Positions 1 through 7,002 of a DNA stretch of 7,750 nt are shown in pieces (positions within the stretch are counted from its first letter, which is position 1; every line of letters starts with the position of its first letter). Under the pieces are notes generated by a model. It had not been told where the DNA came from and did no database searches. It saw only the letters and a list, made by a program, of their open reading frames with translations. This DNA is from Pseudomonadota bacterium (GTDB taxonomy: Bacteria; Pseudomonadota; Gammaproteobacteria; SZUA-229). The stretch lies in contig JADFWE010000170.1 in assembly GCA_015222915.1 (NCBI GenBank), forward strand, positions 1-7,750. The letters run 5' to 3'. A program made the translations under genes and the position numbers.

Positions 1-27
1 CCCACCCTACAAAAACTAAAAGCTTTT

Positions 28-53
28 CCTTTGCGTCTTTGCGGCTCTGCGCG
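28..53 (+). repeat. TTTGCG-type intergenic repeat, copy A
   Basis: Three tandem units of 9, 8 and 9 bases lie here: CCTTTGCGT (28-36), CTTTGCGG (37-44) and CTCTGCGCG (45-53). The same type of sequence recurs in front of nth at 7094-7120 in the same orientation, and in reverse at 6989-6998. I recall similar degenerate TTTGCG-unit strings between genes in many bacterial genomes, but I cannot name an established family for them. No gene covers it. It may be the edge of a longer element lying left of the window. The rest of 54-202 shows no gene or convincing signal. Confidence 0.55.
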
Positions 54-202
54 AACAATGTTTTTAAGGTCTGCTTTGTGTCGATAGCGAAAGGTAAGTC
101 AGTGACCCTGCTCAAAGCACTGCCAACTGTGCATTTTCAGCCGGCCATCCATGATTTACGACATCTTGTCATGATTACTTATGTATTAACGGATGACTCC
201 GC

Positions 203-208
203 TATACT
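203..208 (+). promoter_or_regulatory. Candidate -10 element for the response regulator gene
   Basis: TATACT matches the sigma-70 -10 consensus at five of six positions and ends nine bases before the ATG at 218. A transcript starting seven bases after the hexamer would begin near 215 and leave only about three untranslated bases. No Shine-Dalgarno sequence is visible before the ATG. No good -35 hexamer is present at 16-18 bases: TTGTCA at 166-171 is too far upstream. Inferred from sequence only. Confidence 0.4.
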
Positions 209-217
209 CAAACAGTA

Positions 218-1546
218 ATGAAAATACTGATACTCGAAAATAGCCGTCTGTTCCAGAAGATGCTGCAGGACCTGCTGGTCGAACTGAAATGCAGTGTCAG
301 CTGCGTACGCACAGGTGAGGAAGGCCTCGATCTGCTGGTCAATGCCACCGACGATACCCGCTATGACCTGATCATCGCTTCCCAGCATATCTTCGACAAG
401 AGCGGTCAGAAATTTATCGATTACTGCAAAAACTCTGAATACAATACGCCCATCATCCTGCTCACCTCAGAGCCGAATGAGACCCTGATGCGAAATGCCC
501 GCTCAGCAGGTATCAAAGACGTCTTCCCGAAAACCAACCTGACCTATCTGAAATCAAGTATCCGCTACTACATCCAGGGCGAAAATGATTTTGATACCAT
601 CAAGGGCCGTCGCGTGCTGTATGTCGAGGACAGTGCCGCCGTTGCTCACATCGTCAGCAACTATCTGCGAAAACTGGATCTTGAGATCACCCACTTTGCC
701 ACTGCCGAAGAAGCCTTTAACACCTTCATCGACGGTGAGTTCGACCTGGTCATCACCGACGTGATGCTGGAAGGCACCATGGACGGTCTGTCACTGGTAC
801 GTATGATCCGCGCACATAATTCACACCTCAACAAGACCCCGATCCTGGCGATGACCGGCCATGATGATTCGCAGCTTCGTATCGATCTGTTCCATGCCGG
901 TATCAATGACTACGTCACCAAACCACCGCTGGAAGAAGAGCTGGCGACCCGGGTAAAGAACCTGATCACCAATAAACGCCTGGCGGATCAGGTAAGAGAA
1001 CAGCAGCGCAAACTATTTAACATCGCCATGACCGACAAGTTAACAACCTGTCACAACCGGCACAGCCTGGCCGAGTATGCACCGAAATACATCAAAGATT
1101 CCCTGCGCTACAAATATCCGCTGAGCGTCCTCATCCTCGATCTCGACAATTTCAAACAGATCAATGATGAATTCGGCCACACCACCGGCGACATGGTACT
1201 TGCCGATGTCGGAAAACTGTTGATGGGCACCTGCCGCCAGGGTGATATCGTCGCCCGTATCGGCGGTGAGGAATTTTTGATCATGCTGCCGCATTGCGCC
1301 ATCTCGAACGCCATGATCAAAGCCGAAAACATCCGTTCCATGATCGAACTTGCCAAACCTAGCGGCCTCAACGTTACCGCCAGTATCGGCGTAGCCTCGC
1401 TGAACGACAAGCATGGCGACGATTTCGACCGGCTATACAAATCCGCCGACAATGCGGTCTACCTGTCCAAAGAAAACGGTCGCAACCAGGTGACTGCAGA
1501 TGCAGAAAGCATCGAAGAATCGGAATTACAACACGCTCAAAGTTGA
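218..1546 (+). CDS. PleD-like response regulator: receiver-receiver-GGDEF diguanylate cyclase
   Basis: This 442-residue cytoplasmic protein should make cyclic di-GMP from two GTP. Residues 1-120 form a receiver fold that has E7 and N8 instead of the acidic pair and Ser55 where the phosphorylated Asp belongs, although T83 and K105 remain. Residues 131-252 form a complete receiver: E137/D138, D181, T213, K235. A short helical linker leads to the GGDEF domain (about 268-430), with metal and substrate residues D308, N316 and D325, the signature GGEEF at 349-353, and an RxxD inhibitory site (R340-D343) exactly five residues before it. The protein therefore looks catalytically active and feedback-inhibited. 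Caulobacter PleD (454 residues) has the same domain order, but there the second receiver is the degenerate one. The ATG at 218 is the only start after the in-frame stop at 194-196, and it opens directly into the first beta strand. No partner kinase gene is in the window, so the input signal is unknown. Confidence 0.93.
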   Translation: MKILILENSRLFQKMLQDLLVELKCSVSCVRTGEEGLDLLVNATDDTRYDLIIASQHIFDKSGQKFIDYCKNSEYNTPIILLTSEPNETLMRNARSAGIKDVFPKTNLTYLKSSIRYYIQGENDFDTIKGRRVLYVEDSAAVAHIVSNYLRKLDLEITHFATAEEAFNTFIDGEFDLVITDVMLEGTMDGLSLVRMIRAHNSHLNKTPILAMTGHDDSQLRIDLFHAGINDYVTKPPLEEELATRVKNLITNKRLADQVREQQRKLFNIAMTDKLTTCHNRHSLAEYAPKYIKDSLRYKYPLSVLILDLDNFKQINDEFGHTTGDMVLADVGKLLMGTCRQGDIVARIGGEEFLIMLPHCAISNAMIKAENIRSMIELAKPSGLNVTASIGVASLNDKHGDDFDRLYKSADNAVYLSKENGRNQVTADAESIEESELQHAQS

Positions 1547-1557
1547 TCACTGACCTT

Positions 1558-1589
1558 CAGGCAGGCCATCAAGCTGAACAGCCTGCTTG
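1558..1589 (+). other. Stem-loop downstream of the response regulator gene
   Basis: CAGGCAGGC (1558-1566) can pair with GCCTGCTTG (1581-1589) through nine pairs, one of them G-U, around a 14-base loop. It begins 12 bases after the stop codon, the usual place for a 3' end structure. No T-run follows, so it is not a standard intrinsic terminator. It could stabilise the 3' end or mark a weak or Rho-assisted stop. A competing 5-bp stem (TTCAG at 1556-1560 with CTGAA at 1574-1578) is possible. Confidence 0.35.
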
Positions 1590-1651
1590 CGACTGGCTTC
1601 CGAATCCCCTTCCCAGAATTTAGACTAGTAACAAATAACCTACTTTCACTG

Positions 1652-1684
1652 TTGATTTTATTGATTTTTCTTAAGCTAAATCGA
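1652..1684 (+). promoter_or_regulatory. AT-rich block with repeated TTGATTT upstream of rsxA
   Basis: TTGATTT occurs at 1652-1658 and again at 1661-1667, nine bases apart, and a near-inverted copy AAATCGA lies at 1678-1684. The stretch around it is clearly more AT-rich than the flanking genes. It sits 20-55 bases upstream of the candidate rsxA -10 element, where an activator site or an UP-like element would act. It does not form the TTGAT-N4-ATCAA arrangement of an FNR site, and I see no SoxR-type operator. The function is unknown. Confidence 0.3.
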
Positions 1685-1704
1685 CAAATTTCAGCAGCAC
1701 AATC

Positions 1705-1713
1705 TGCTAGAAT
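1705..1713 (+). promoter_or_regulatory. Extended -10 promoter element for rsxABCDGE
   Basis: TGCTAGAAT fits the extended -10 pattern TGnTATAAT, with TAGAAT at 1708-1713. No -35 hexamer close to consensus lies 16-18 bases upstream, which is tolerated for extended -10 promoters. Counting seven bases from the hexamer places the transcript start at about 1720, the A of the rsxA ATG. The bases before the ATG contain no Shine-Dalgarno sequence. The messenger may therefore be leaderless at rsxA. The alternative is a promoter further up in the AT-rich block, for example TTGATT at 1652-1657, but its -10 partner is poor. Confidence 0.5.
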
Positions 1714-1719
1714 GCGCGC

Positions 1720-2301
1720 ATGACTGAATACGCGCTCATTCTGCTAAGTACGATACTGGTAAACAATTTCGTACTGGTGAAGTTTCTTGGCCTGTGCCCC
1801 TTCATGGGCGTATCAAGAAAACTGGAAACCGCCATGGGCATGGCACTGGCAACCACCTTTGTACTCACCCTGTCTTCCGTCAGCAGTTACCTGGTCAACG
1901 AATACATCCTGGCGCCGCTGGGACTGGAATACATGCGCACCATCATGTTCATCCTGGTCATCGCCTTCGTCGTACAGTTCACCGAGATGGTGGTACACAA
2001 GACCAGTCCGCTGCTATACAACGTGCTGGGAATCTTCCTGCCGCTGATCACCACCAACTGTGCGGTACTCGGTGTTGCTCTGCTTAACGTTCAGGAACAG
2101 CACGGCTTCCTGCAGTCACTGTTTTACGGCTTCGGTGCCGCTGTCGGCTTCTCCATGGTACTGATTCTATTCTCGGCACTGCGTGAACGCATCACCGTCG
2201 CTGACGTACCCGAAGCCTTCCAGGGAACCTCGATCGCACTGATCACCGCCGGCATCATGTCGCTGGCCTTCATGGGTTTTGCCGGTCTGATAAAGATCTA
2301 A
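1720..2301 (+). CDS. rsxA: RsxA/RnfA, inner-membrane subunit of the Rsx electron-transport complex
   Basis: RsxA is an integral membrane subunit of the ion-translocating Rnf/Rsx oxidoreductase. With the homologous RsxE it forms the core that carries electrons across the membrane. The 193-residue length equals that of E. coli RsxA, and most of the sequence matches it from memory. Six hydrophobic segments are visible, roughly at residues 4-24, 38-60, 71-91, 100-122, 132-152 and 171-191. Two half-repeats carry the signature cysteines: C26 in LGLCPF and C114 in TTNCAVLG. By homology with NqrD/NqrE these ligate a shared Fe-S cluster within the membrane together with the pair in RsxE. The gene starts the operon. 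The ATG is chosen because the protein aligns from residue 1 with the family, although no ribosome binding site precedes it. rsxB begins six bases after its stop. Confidence 0.97.
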   Translation: MTEYALILLSTILVNNFVLVKFLGLCPFMGVSRKLETAMGMALATTFVLTLSSVSSYLVNEYILAPLGLEYMRTIMFILVIAFVVQFTEMVVHKTSPLLYNVLGIFLPLITTNCAVLGVALLNVQEQHGFLQSLFYGFGAAVGFSMVLILFSALRERITVADVPEAFQGTSIALITAGIMSLAFMGFAGLIKI

Positions 2302-2307
2302 ACAAGA

Positions 2308-2868
2308 ATGTTCACTGTCGTTATCACCCTCGCCGTTATCTCCAGCATCTTCGGGCTGGTGCTCGCCTATTCGGCCATCCGCTTCAAGGTCGAAGGTGAC
2401 CCGATAGTCGATAAGATCGATGCCCTGCTGCCGCAGACCCAATGCGGCCAGTGTACCTATCCCGGCTGCCGTCCCTACGCAGAAGCCATCGCCAGTGGTG
2501 AAGCCGATATCAACCAGTGTCCGCCCGGCGGTGAAGCCACCATCATCGCACTGGCCGACCTGCTGGGTGTCGAGGTCAAACAGTTAAACGCCGAGCACGG
2601 TGAGGTCAAAGACCTGCCGACTATCGTCCGTATCGACGAGCAGGTATGCATCGGCTGCACACTATGCATCCAGGCCTGCCCGGTCGATGCCATCCTGGGC
2701 GCCGCAAAACACATGCACACCGTCATCGAATCAGAATGCACCGGCTGCAACCTTTGTATTCCACCGTGCCCGGTCGATTGTATACACATTTTTGAAGTCG
2801 AGCCTACGGTACGCACCTGGACAGCCGAGCTACCCGACGTCGGTTATGCCGCACCGCATGCAAAATAG
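2308..2868 (+). CDS. rsxB: RsxB/RnfB, membrane-anchored polyferredoxin subunit
   Basis: RsxB passes electrons between RsxC and soluble or membrane partners of the complex. Residues 1-25 form one hydrophobic anchor. A four-cysteine domain follows (C46, C49, C54, C71, with the [15 protein letters not shown] signature), then a two-cluster ferredoxin domain with C114, C117, C120, C124 and C144, C147, C150, C154, each ending in a CP pair. That makes sites for three 4Fe-4S clusters, all intact. An extra C158 lies just after the last motif. The 186-residue length is close to the 192 of E. coli RsxB. The start follows the rsxA stop by six bases and has only a weak purine-rich AAGA before it, which suggests translational coupling to rsxA. 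The C-terminal tail after about residue 165 is poorly conserved. Confidence 0.97.
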   Translation: MFTVVITLAVISSIFGLVLAYSAIRFKVEGDPIVDKIDALLPQTQCGQCTYPGCRPYAEAIASGEADINQCPPGGEATIIALADLLGVEVKQLNAEHGEVKDLPTIVRIDEQVCIGCTLCIQACPVDAILGAAKHMHTVIESECTGCNLCIPPCPVDCIHIFEVEPTVRTWTAELPDVGYAAPHAK

Positions 2869-2888
2869 GCCTGGCTGAAGATATAACC

Positions 2889-4583
2889 ATGACACACGAG
2901 AGAGACATTACTGCAGAAGATACGCTGGCCAGATTCGATGGCGGCCTGATCCTCGACGCACAGAAGCAGCTGTCCACCGGTCCTGCTATCTCTTCGATGG
3001 AGCAATGCAAAGAATACATACTGCCGCTGCAGCAGCATATCGGTGTCATCAGTCAGCCACTGATAAGAACCGGCGACCGTGTTCTGAAAGGCCAGATGCT
3101 GGCGAGACCGGGAGATCTGGTCAGCGCCGCCATACACTCGCCTGTATCCGGTGTCGTCACCGACATACGCCAGCACGAAGTGCCACACGCCTCCGGCCTG
3201 TCTGACCTGTGCGTGTTTATCGAAAATGACTTCAAGGACGAATGGCTAGAACGTGAACCCCTGGGTGACGACTACAACAACACCAGTTCATCCAATATGC
3301 GTAAAGTAGTTCGCGACGCCGGCATCGTCGGTCTCGGTGGTGCCGTGTTCCCGGCTGCCGTCAAACAGACGGAGATGAACGTCAGAACACTGATCCTCAA
3401 TGGCGTGGAATGCGAACCTTACATCACCTGTGATGATGTCCTGATGCGTGAACATGCCGAGGACGTCATCGCCGGTGCCGACATCATCGGCCACATCATC
3501 AAGGCCAGACAGTGCGTCGTCGCTATCGAAGATAACAAGCCGGAAGCCATACAGGCCATACAGAGCGTCATCGACAAAGACGGTACCGGTTTTTTCAAGA
3601 TCAGGGTTATCCCGACGCTCTACCCCAGCGGCGGTGAAAAACAGCTGATCAAGATCATCACCGGAGAAGAAGTACCCAAGGGCCGTTACCCGGCTGAGCT
3701 GGGAGTACTGGTACACAACGTCGCCACTGCTGTTGCCATACAGCGAGCGGTCTATCACGATGAACCGCTGATCTCGCGCATCCTGACGGTTACCGGCAAT
3801 GGTGTGAGACAGCCGCAGAACATCGAGGTCCTTATCGGCACACCGATGTCTGCCTGTATCGAACATTGCGGTGGCTACACTGAAGACAGCGACGAGCTCA
3901 TCATGGGCGGACCGATGATGGGCTTCTCCCTGCAAAGCGACCAGCTGCCGGTGGTAAAAGCCACCAACTGTCTACTGGTCACTGCCGACATAGAACAGGT
4001 CAAACACAAGAAACACCTGCCCTGTATCCGCTGCGGAAAATGCGTCGAGGTGTGCCCGGTGCGATTACTACCGCAGCAGTTATACTGGTATGCCAGCAGC
4101 AAGAACACCGACCGCCTGATCGAACATAACCTGTTCGACTGTATCGAGTGCGGCTGCTGCGCTTATGTCTGCCCCAGTGAGATCCCGCTGGTACAATATT
4201 ACCGCTACGCGAAGACCAGCATCTGGCAGCAGGAGCGCGAACGCAAAGCGTCGGATCTGTCACGTCAGCGCCATGAAGCCCATCAGATGCGGCTGGATAA
4301 AATAAAACGGGAGCGTGAAGATAAACTGCGCAAAAAACGCGAACTGCTGAAAAAGAAAACCGAAGCACAGAATGCCGCTGACAATAAGAGCGACGGTGAC
4401 GGCAGCAGCGATGGCAAGACCAGCAAACAGGCTGCCATCGCCGAGGCGATAGCACGCGCGCATACTAAAAAAGCTGAACGTAATAAAGCTGCCGAACAGG
4501 TCAACGAGACAGCTACCACGCAGTCTGAGGCAAAGACCACACCGGATAAGGAAAGCAGCAACACACGAGAGACCGATAAATAA
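2889..4583 (+). CDS. rsxC: RsxC/RnfC, NADH-binding flavin and iron-sulfur subunit
   Basis: RsxC is the peripheral cytoplasmic subunit where NADH is oxidised or formed. Residues 1-125 are the N-terminal RnfC barrel/hybrid region, with a GG pair at 18-19 and HSPVSGVV at 83-90. A NuoF-like nucleotide and FMN domain follows: glycine-rich GLGGAVFP at 148-155, NGVECEPY at 171-178 and YPSGGEKQ at 245-252. Two 4Fe-4S motifs come next, C379/C382/C385/C389 and C418/C421/C424/C428. From about residue 445 the chain becomes a Lys/Glu/Arg-rich predicted coiled coil, then from about 535 a Ser/Thr/Asp-rich tail likely to be disordered. The total of 564 residues is much shorter than E. coli RsxC (740), and the difference lies in this variable tail. 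GAAG at 2877-2880, eight bases before the ATG, serves as ribosome binding site. rsxD starts one base after the stop. Confidence 0.97.
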   Translation: MTHERDITAEDTLARFDGGLILDAQKQLSTGPAISSMEQCKEYILPLQQHIGVISQPLIRTGDRVLKGQMLARPGDLVSAAIHSPVSGVVTDIRQHEVPHASGLSDLCVFIENDFKDEWLEREPLGDDYNNTSSSNMRKVVRDAGIVGLGGAVFPAAVKQTEMNVRTLILNGVECEPYITCDDVLMREHAEDVIAGADIIGHIIKARQCVVAIEDNKPEAIQAIQSVIDKDGTGFFKIRVIPTLYPSGGEKQLIKIITGEEVPKGRYPAELGVLVHNVATAVAIQRAVYHDEPLISRILTVTGNGVRQPQNIEVLIGTPMSACIEHCGGYTEDSDELIMGGPMMGFSLQSDQLPVVKATNCLLVTADIEQVKHKKHLPCIRCGKCVEVCPVRLLPQQLYWYASSKNTDRLIEHNLFDCIECGCCAYVCPSEIPLVQYYRYAKTSIWQQERERKASDLSRQRHEAHQMRLDKIKREREDKLRKKRELLKKKTEAQNAADNKSDGDGSSDGKTSKQAAIAEAIARAHTKKAERNKAAEQVNETATTQSEAKTTPDKESSNTRETDK

Positions 4584-4584
4584 G

Positions 4585-5628
4585 ATGTTATTTAAACGTT
4601 CACCTTCGCCGCACATCAGGCAGGCCATCAGCGTCCACGACATGATGTTCATGGTGCTGTATGCCCTCGTTCCAGGGGCACTGGCATCGATGTACTTTTT
4701 CGGCTGGGGCGTGCTGTTCAATCTGCTGATCGCGATAACCGTTTGCCTGGGCAGTGAAGCCATCATCCTGAAATTGCGCAAGCACGAAGTTGGCGAAACT
4801 CTGCTGGATGGCAGCGCCCTGCTCACCGCCTGCCTGCTGGCACTGGCACTGCCTTCACTGGCACCCTGGTGGCTCACCACCATCGCATCGATCTCCGCCA
4901 TCGTGGTGGCCAAACACCTGTATGGCGGCCTGGGTTTTAACCCGTTCAACCCGGCGATGGTCGGTTACATCGTGGTGATGATCTCGTTCCCGCTGGAGAT
5001 GACCATGTGGACGGCACCGATGGGCGTCGGTGGCGGCTGGCCTGATTTCCTCACCACCTTCAACTGGGTATTTTTCGGCAACCTGCCGGCCGGCGGCATC
5101 GACAGTATCTCCATGGCAACCCCGATCGATCTGCTGAAAACCCAGCTCAGTCAATTGCACGATATCAGCGAAACACGTAACAACGTCGCCTACAGCCCGC
5201 TATTCGCCAGCATCAGCGGCACCGGCTGGCAGTGGGTTAACCTGCTGTACCTCGGCGGCGGTATCTGGCTGATAAAAAAAGGCGTGGTCGACTGGCGCAT
5301 ACCAACGGCCTTCCTCATCAGCCTGGTACTGATATCCAATACTTTTGCGGTACTGGATTACGCCAATAACAGCTCGGCGCTGTTCCATGCCTTCAGCGGT
5401 GGCACCATGTTATGTGCTTTTTTCATCGCCACCGATCCGGTCACCGCCAGCACTACGCCAAGAGGACGCTGGATCTATGGTGCCGGGATAGCAACACTGG
5501 TCTATGTCATCCGAAGCTGGGGCGGTTACCCTGACGGCATCGCCTTCGCGGTCATCCTGATGAACATCGCGGCACCGCTGATCGATTATTACACTCAGCC
5601 CAAGATCTATGGCGATCACGATAGATGA
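4585..5628 (+). CDS. rsxD: RsxD/RnfD, membrane subunit with covalently bound flavin
   Basis: RsxD is an NqrB-like integral membrane subunit that carries electrons through a covalently attached FMN and probably takes part in ion transfer. The 347 residues contain about nine to ten hydrophobic segments. Conserved landmarks are GFNPFNPA (117-124), the flavinylation motif DSISMAT (173-179, with T179 as the expected attachment residue), and FFIATDPVTAST (279-290) near the C-terminal third. The motif fits the ApbE-type pattern D-x-x-S/T-x-A-T, with Met where Gly is common. ApbE itself is not encoded here. The ATG is one base beyond the rsxC stop with no clear ribosome binding site, so translation is probably coupled. 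The stop codon overlaps the rsxG start by four bases (ATGA at 5625-5628). Confidence 0.97.
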   Translation: MLFKRSPSPHIRQAISVHDMMFMVLYALVPGALASMYFFGWGVLFNLLIAITVCLGSEAIILKLRKHEVGETLLDGSALLTACLLALALPSLAPWWLTTIASISAIVVAKHLYGGLGFNPFNPAMVGYIVVMISFPLEMTMWTAPMGVGGGWPDFLTTFNWVFFGNLPAGGIDSISMATPIDLLKTQLSQLHDISETRNNVAYSPLFASISGTGWQWVNLLYLGGGIWLIKKGVVDWRIPTAFLISLVLISNTFAVLDYANNSSALFHAFSGGTMLCAFFIATDPVTASTTPRGRWIYGAGIATLVYVIRSWGGYPDGIAFAVILMNIAAPLIDYYTQPKIYGDHDR

Positions 5629-6275
5629 ACAAGAAGAAGATAATTATCACTGCTTCTCTGCTGACGATGTTTGCCGTCATCGGTGCTGCTATGGTGGGCT
5701 TCACCTTCCTGCAGACAGCAGACGATATCATCTACAATGAAAAACTCACCTTGCTGCGAAAGTTAAACCATATCCTGCCATCAGAAAAATACGATAACGA
5801 TCTGTTGCACGATACCATCATGATCAAACCGGCAACTCAGCTCGGCACTAATCGCGAGACGTCAGCATACCGGGCAAGGAAAGGTGATCAGGATGTAGCA
5901 GTGGTGCTTTCCAGCATTGCACCCAGTGGTTATAACGGTCCGATCGAACTGCTGGTCGGCATCTACACCGATGGCAAACTTGCCGGGGTCAGGGTGGTCA
6001 AACATCGGGAGACACCGGGACTCGGTGATGTCGTAGACATTGCACGTTCTGACTGGATACTCGGCTTCGACAATAGATCACTGGCCGATCCTGACGAAAT
6101 GCACTGGAAAGTAAAACGTGACGGTGGTGTCTTCGACCAGTTCACCGGTGCCACTATCACCCCGCGGGCAGTGGTGAAAGCGGTACATAATGCTTTGATA
6201 TACTTCCAGCAGAATCAGGAGAAGCTGTTTAAGAAAAACGATGAAGACATCGAGACGCATAAGAGCCATCCATAG
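5625..6275 (+). CDS. rsxG: RsxG/RnfG, periplasmic flavoprotein subunit
   Basis: RsxG has a single N-terminal membrane anchor (residues 5-30, after a basic MNKKK start) and a periplasmic FMN-binding domain. The flavinylation signature DQFTGAT is at 171-177, with T177 as the expected covalent FMN site. The family block VVKHRETPGLGD lies at 124-135. The length of 216 residues is ordinary for RnfG. It accepts electrons on the periplasmic side and exchanges them with RsxD and the RsxA/RsxE cluster. The start overlaps the rsxD stop (ATGA), a standard coupling arrangement that fixes the start codon. The C-terminal 15-20 residues are charged and unconserved. Maturation requires ApbE encoded elsewhere. 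Confidence 0.96.
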   Translation: MNKKKIIITASLLTMFAVIGAAMVGFTFLQTADDIIYNEKLTLLRKLNHILPSEKYDNDLLHDTIMIKPATQLGTNRETSAYRARKGDQDVAVVLSSIAPSGYNGPIELLVGIYTDGKLAGVRVVKHRETPGLGDVVDIARSDWILGFDNRSLADPDEMHWKVKRDGGVFDQFTGATITPRAVVKAVHNALIYFQQNQEKLFKKNDEDIETHKSHP

Positions 6276-6278
6276 AGG
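6274..6278 (+). promoter_or_regulatory. Ribosome binding site for rsxE
   Basis: AGAGG overlaps the last two bases of the rsxG stop codon. It is three bases from the ATG at 6282 but nine bases from the in-frame ATG at 6288. The spacing favours the second ATG, which would shorten RsxE by two residues. This is one of the few clear Shine-Dalgarno sequences in the operon. Confidence 0.5.
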
Positions 6279-6281
6279 CAC

Positions 6282-6971
6282 ATGACCATGACAGACAATA
6301 CACTCACTATCAGCAAAAACGGTCTATGGACGAATAATGTCGCACTGGTGCAGTTATTGGGCCTGTGCCCCTTGCTGGCTGTCACGGGTACCGTCATCAA
6401 CGGTCTCGGTCTGGGCGTCGCCACCCTGCTGACGCTGGTACTGTCCAACAGCGTGGTCTCATTGATTCGCCCATGGCTGAAATCAGAGATCCGTATCCCC
6501 ATCTTCGTGCTCATCATCGCTTCCATCGTGACCACCATCGAGCTGATGATGAACGCCTGGTTTCATGAACTGTACCTCATCCTCGGCATCTTCATACCAT
6601 TGATCGTCACCAACTGTTCCATCATCGCGCGCGCAGAAGCCTTCGCTTCAAAAAACAACCTGCTGGACTCAGCGACCGACGGTTTTATGATGGGGCTGGG
6701 ATTCACGCTGGTACTGGTGGTGCTCGGTGGCATGCGCGAACTCATCGGCTTCGGCACACTGTTCGCCAATGCCCAGCTGATGTTCGGCAGCATCGGTGAG
6801 AGCATGACCATCACCTTCAGTGAAGACTACCCCGGCTTCCTGCTGGCGGTATTGCCACCGGGCGCATTCATCGGCCTCGGCCTGCTCATCGCACTTAAGA
6901 ATATCATTGAAAAACGACAGAGCGCTAAACAGGTTGTGACTATTCAGAGCGCCGAGCCTGCGTCAGCTTGA
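6282..6971 (+). CDS. rsxE: RsxE/RnfE, inner-membrane partner of RsxA
   Basis: RsxE is homologous to RsxA and NqrD and sits in the membrane in the opposite orientation to RsxA, so the two halves share one cysteine-ligated Fe-S cluster. The 229 residues contain six hydrophobic segments. The signature cysteines are C29 in LGLCPLLAV and C112 in VTNCSII, the same numbering as the NqrD cysteines as I recall them. The amphipathic stretch at about 170-182 and the charged C-terminal tail after residue 207 are typical of family variation. The gene begins six bases after rsxG. Either ATG 6282 or ATG 6288 could be the true start; the longer form is given here, though ribosome-binding-site spacing slightly favours 6288. 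It ends the rsx operon. Confidence 0.96.
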   Translation: MTMTDNTLTISKNGLWTNNVALVQLLGLCPLLAVTGTVINGLGLGVATLLTLVLSNSVVSLIRPWLKSEIRIPIFVLIIASIVTTIELMMNAWFHELYLILGIFIPLIVTNCSIIARAEAFASKNNLLDSATDGFMMGLGFTLVLVVLGGMRELIGFGTLFANAQLMFGSIGESMTITFSEDYPGFLLAVLPPGAFIGLGLLIALKNIIEKRQSAKQVVTIQSAEPASA

Positions 6972-7002
6972 TCTTATAAAAGCATGAAGCCGCAAAGGAA
7001 AG

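Noticed and set aside
150..176. Direct repeat CATGATT at 150-156 and 170-176 as an operator
   Set aside because: Two short copies 20 bases apart could arise by chance, and nothing else supports a binding site.
1040..1452. Two antisense open frames opposite the GGDEF domain
   Set aside because: They overlap each other and the conserved GGDEF coding region, and no start signal or family resemblance supports them.
1558..1589. Intrinsic terminator for the response regulator gene
   Set aside because: The stem is good, but no T-run follows (the next bases are CGACTGGCTTCC), so it was listed only as a stem-loop.
1661..1684. FNR-type site in the rsxA upstream region
   Set aside because: The half-sites TTGAT and ATCGA are about 14 bases apart, not the four of a real FNR box.
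1693..1708. Inverted repeat AGCAG / CTGCT overlapping the rsxA -10 element
   Set aside because: The arms are only five bases long and the right arm is part of the extended -10 motif, so it is too weak to call an operator.
3288..3935. Antisense 215-codon open frame opposite rsxC
   Set aside because: It lies fully inside rsxC, its protein has no recognisable fold or motif, and such frames are expected opposite GC-rich genes.
4260..4949. Antisense 229-codon open frame across the rsxC/rsxD junction
   Set aside because: It is opposed to two well-supported genes. Its hydrophobic and Ser/Leu-rich parts simply mirror the lysine- and glutamate-rich rsxC tail on the other strand.
1720..6971. Na+-NQR operon instead of Rsx/Rnf
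   Set aside because: The presence of RsxB (polyferredoxin) and RsxC with two 4Fe-4S motifs, and the absence of NqrA and NqrF, identify Rsx/Rnf.
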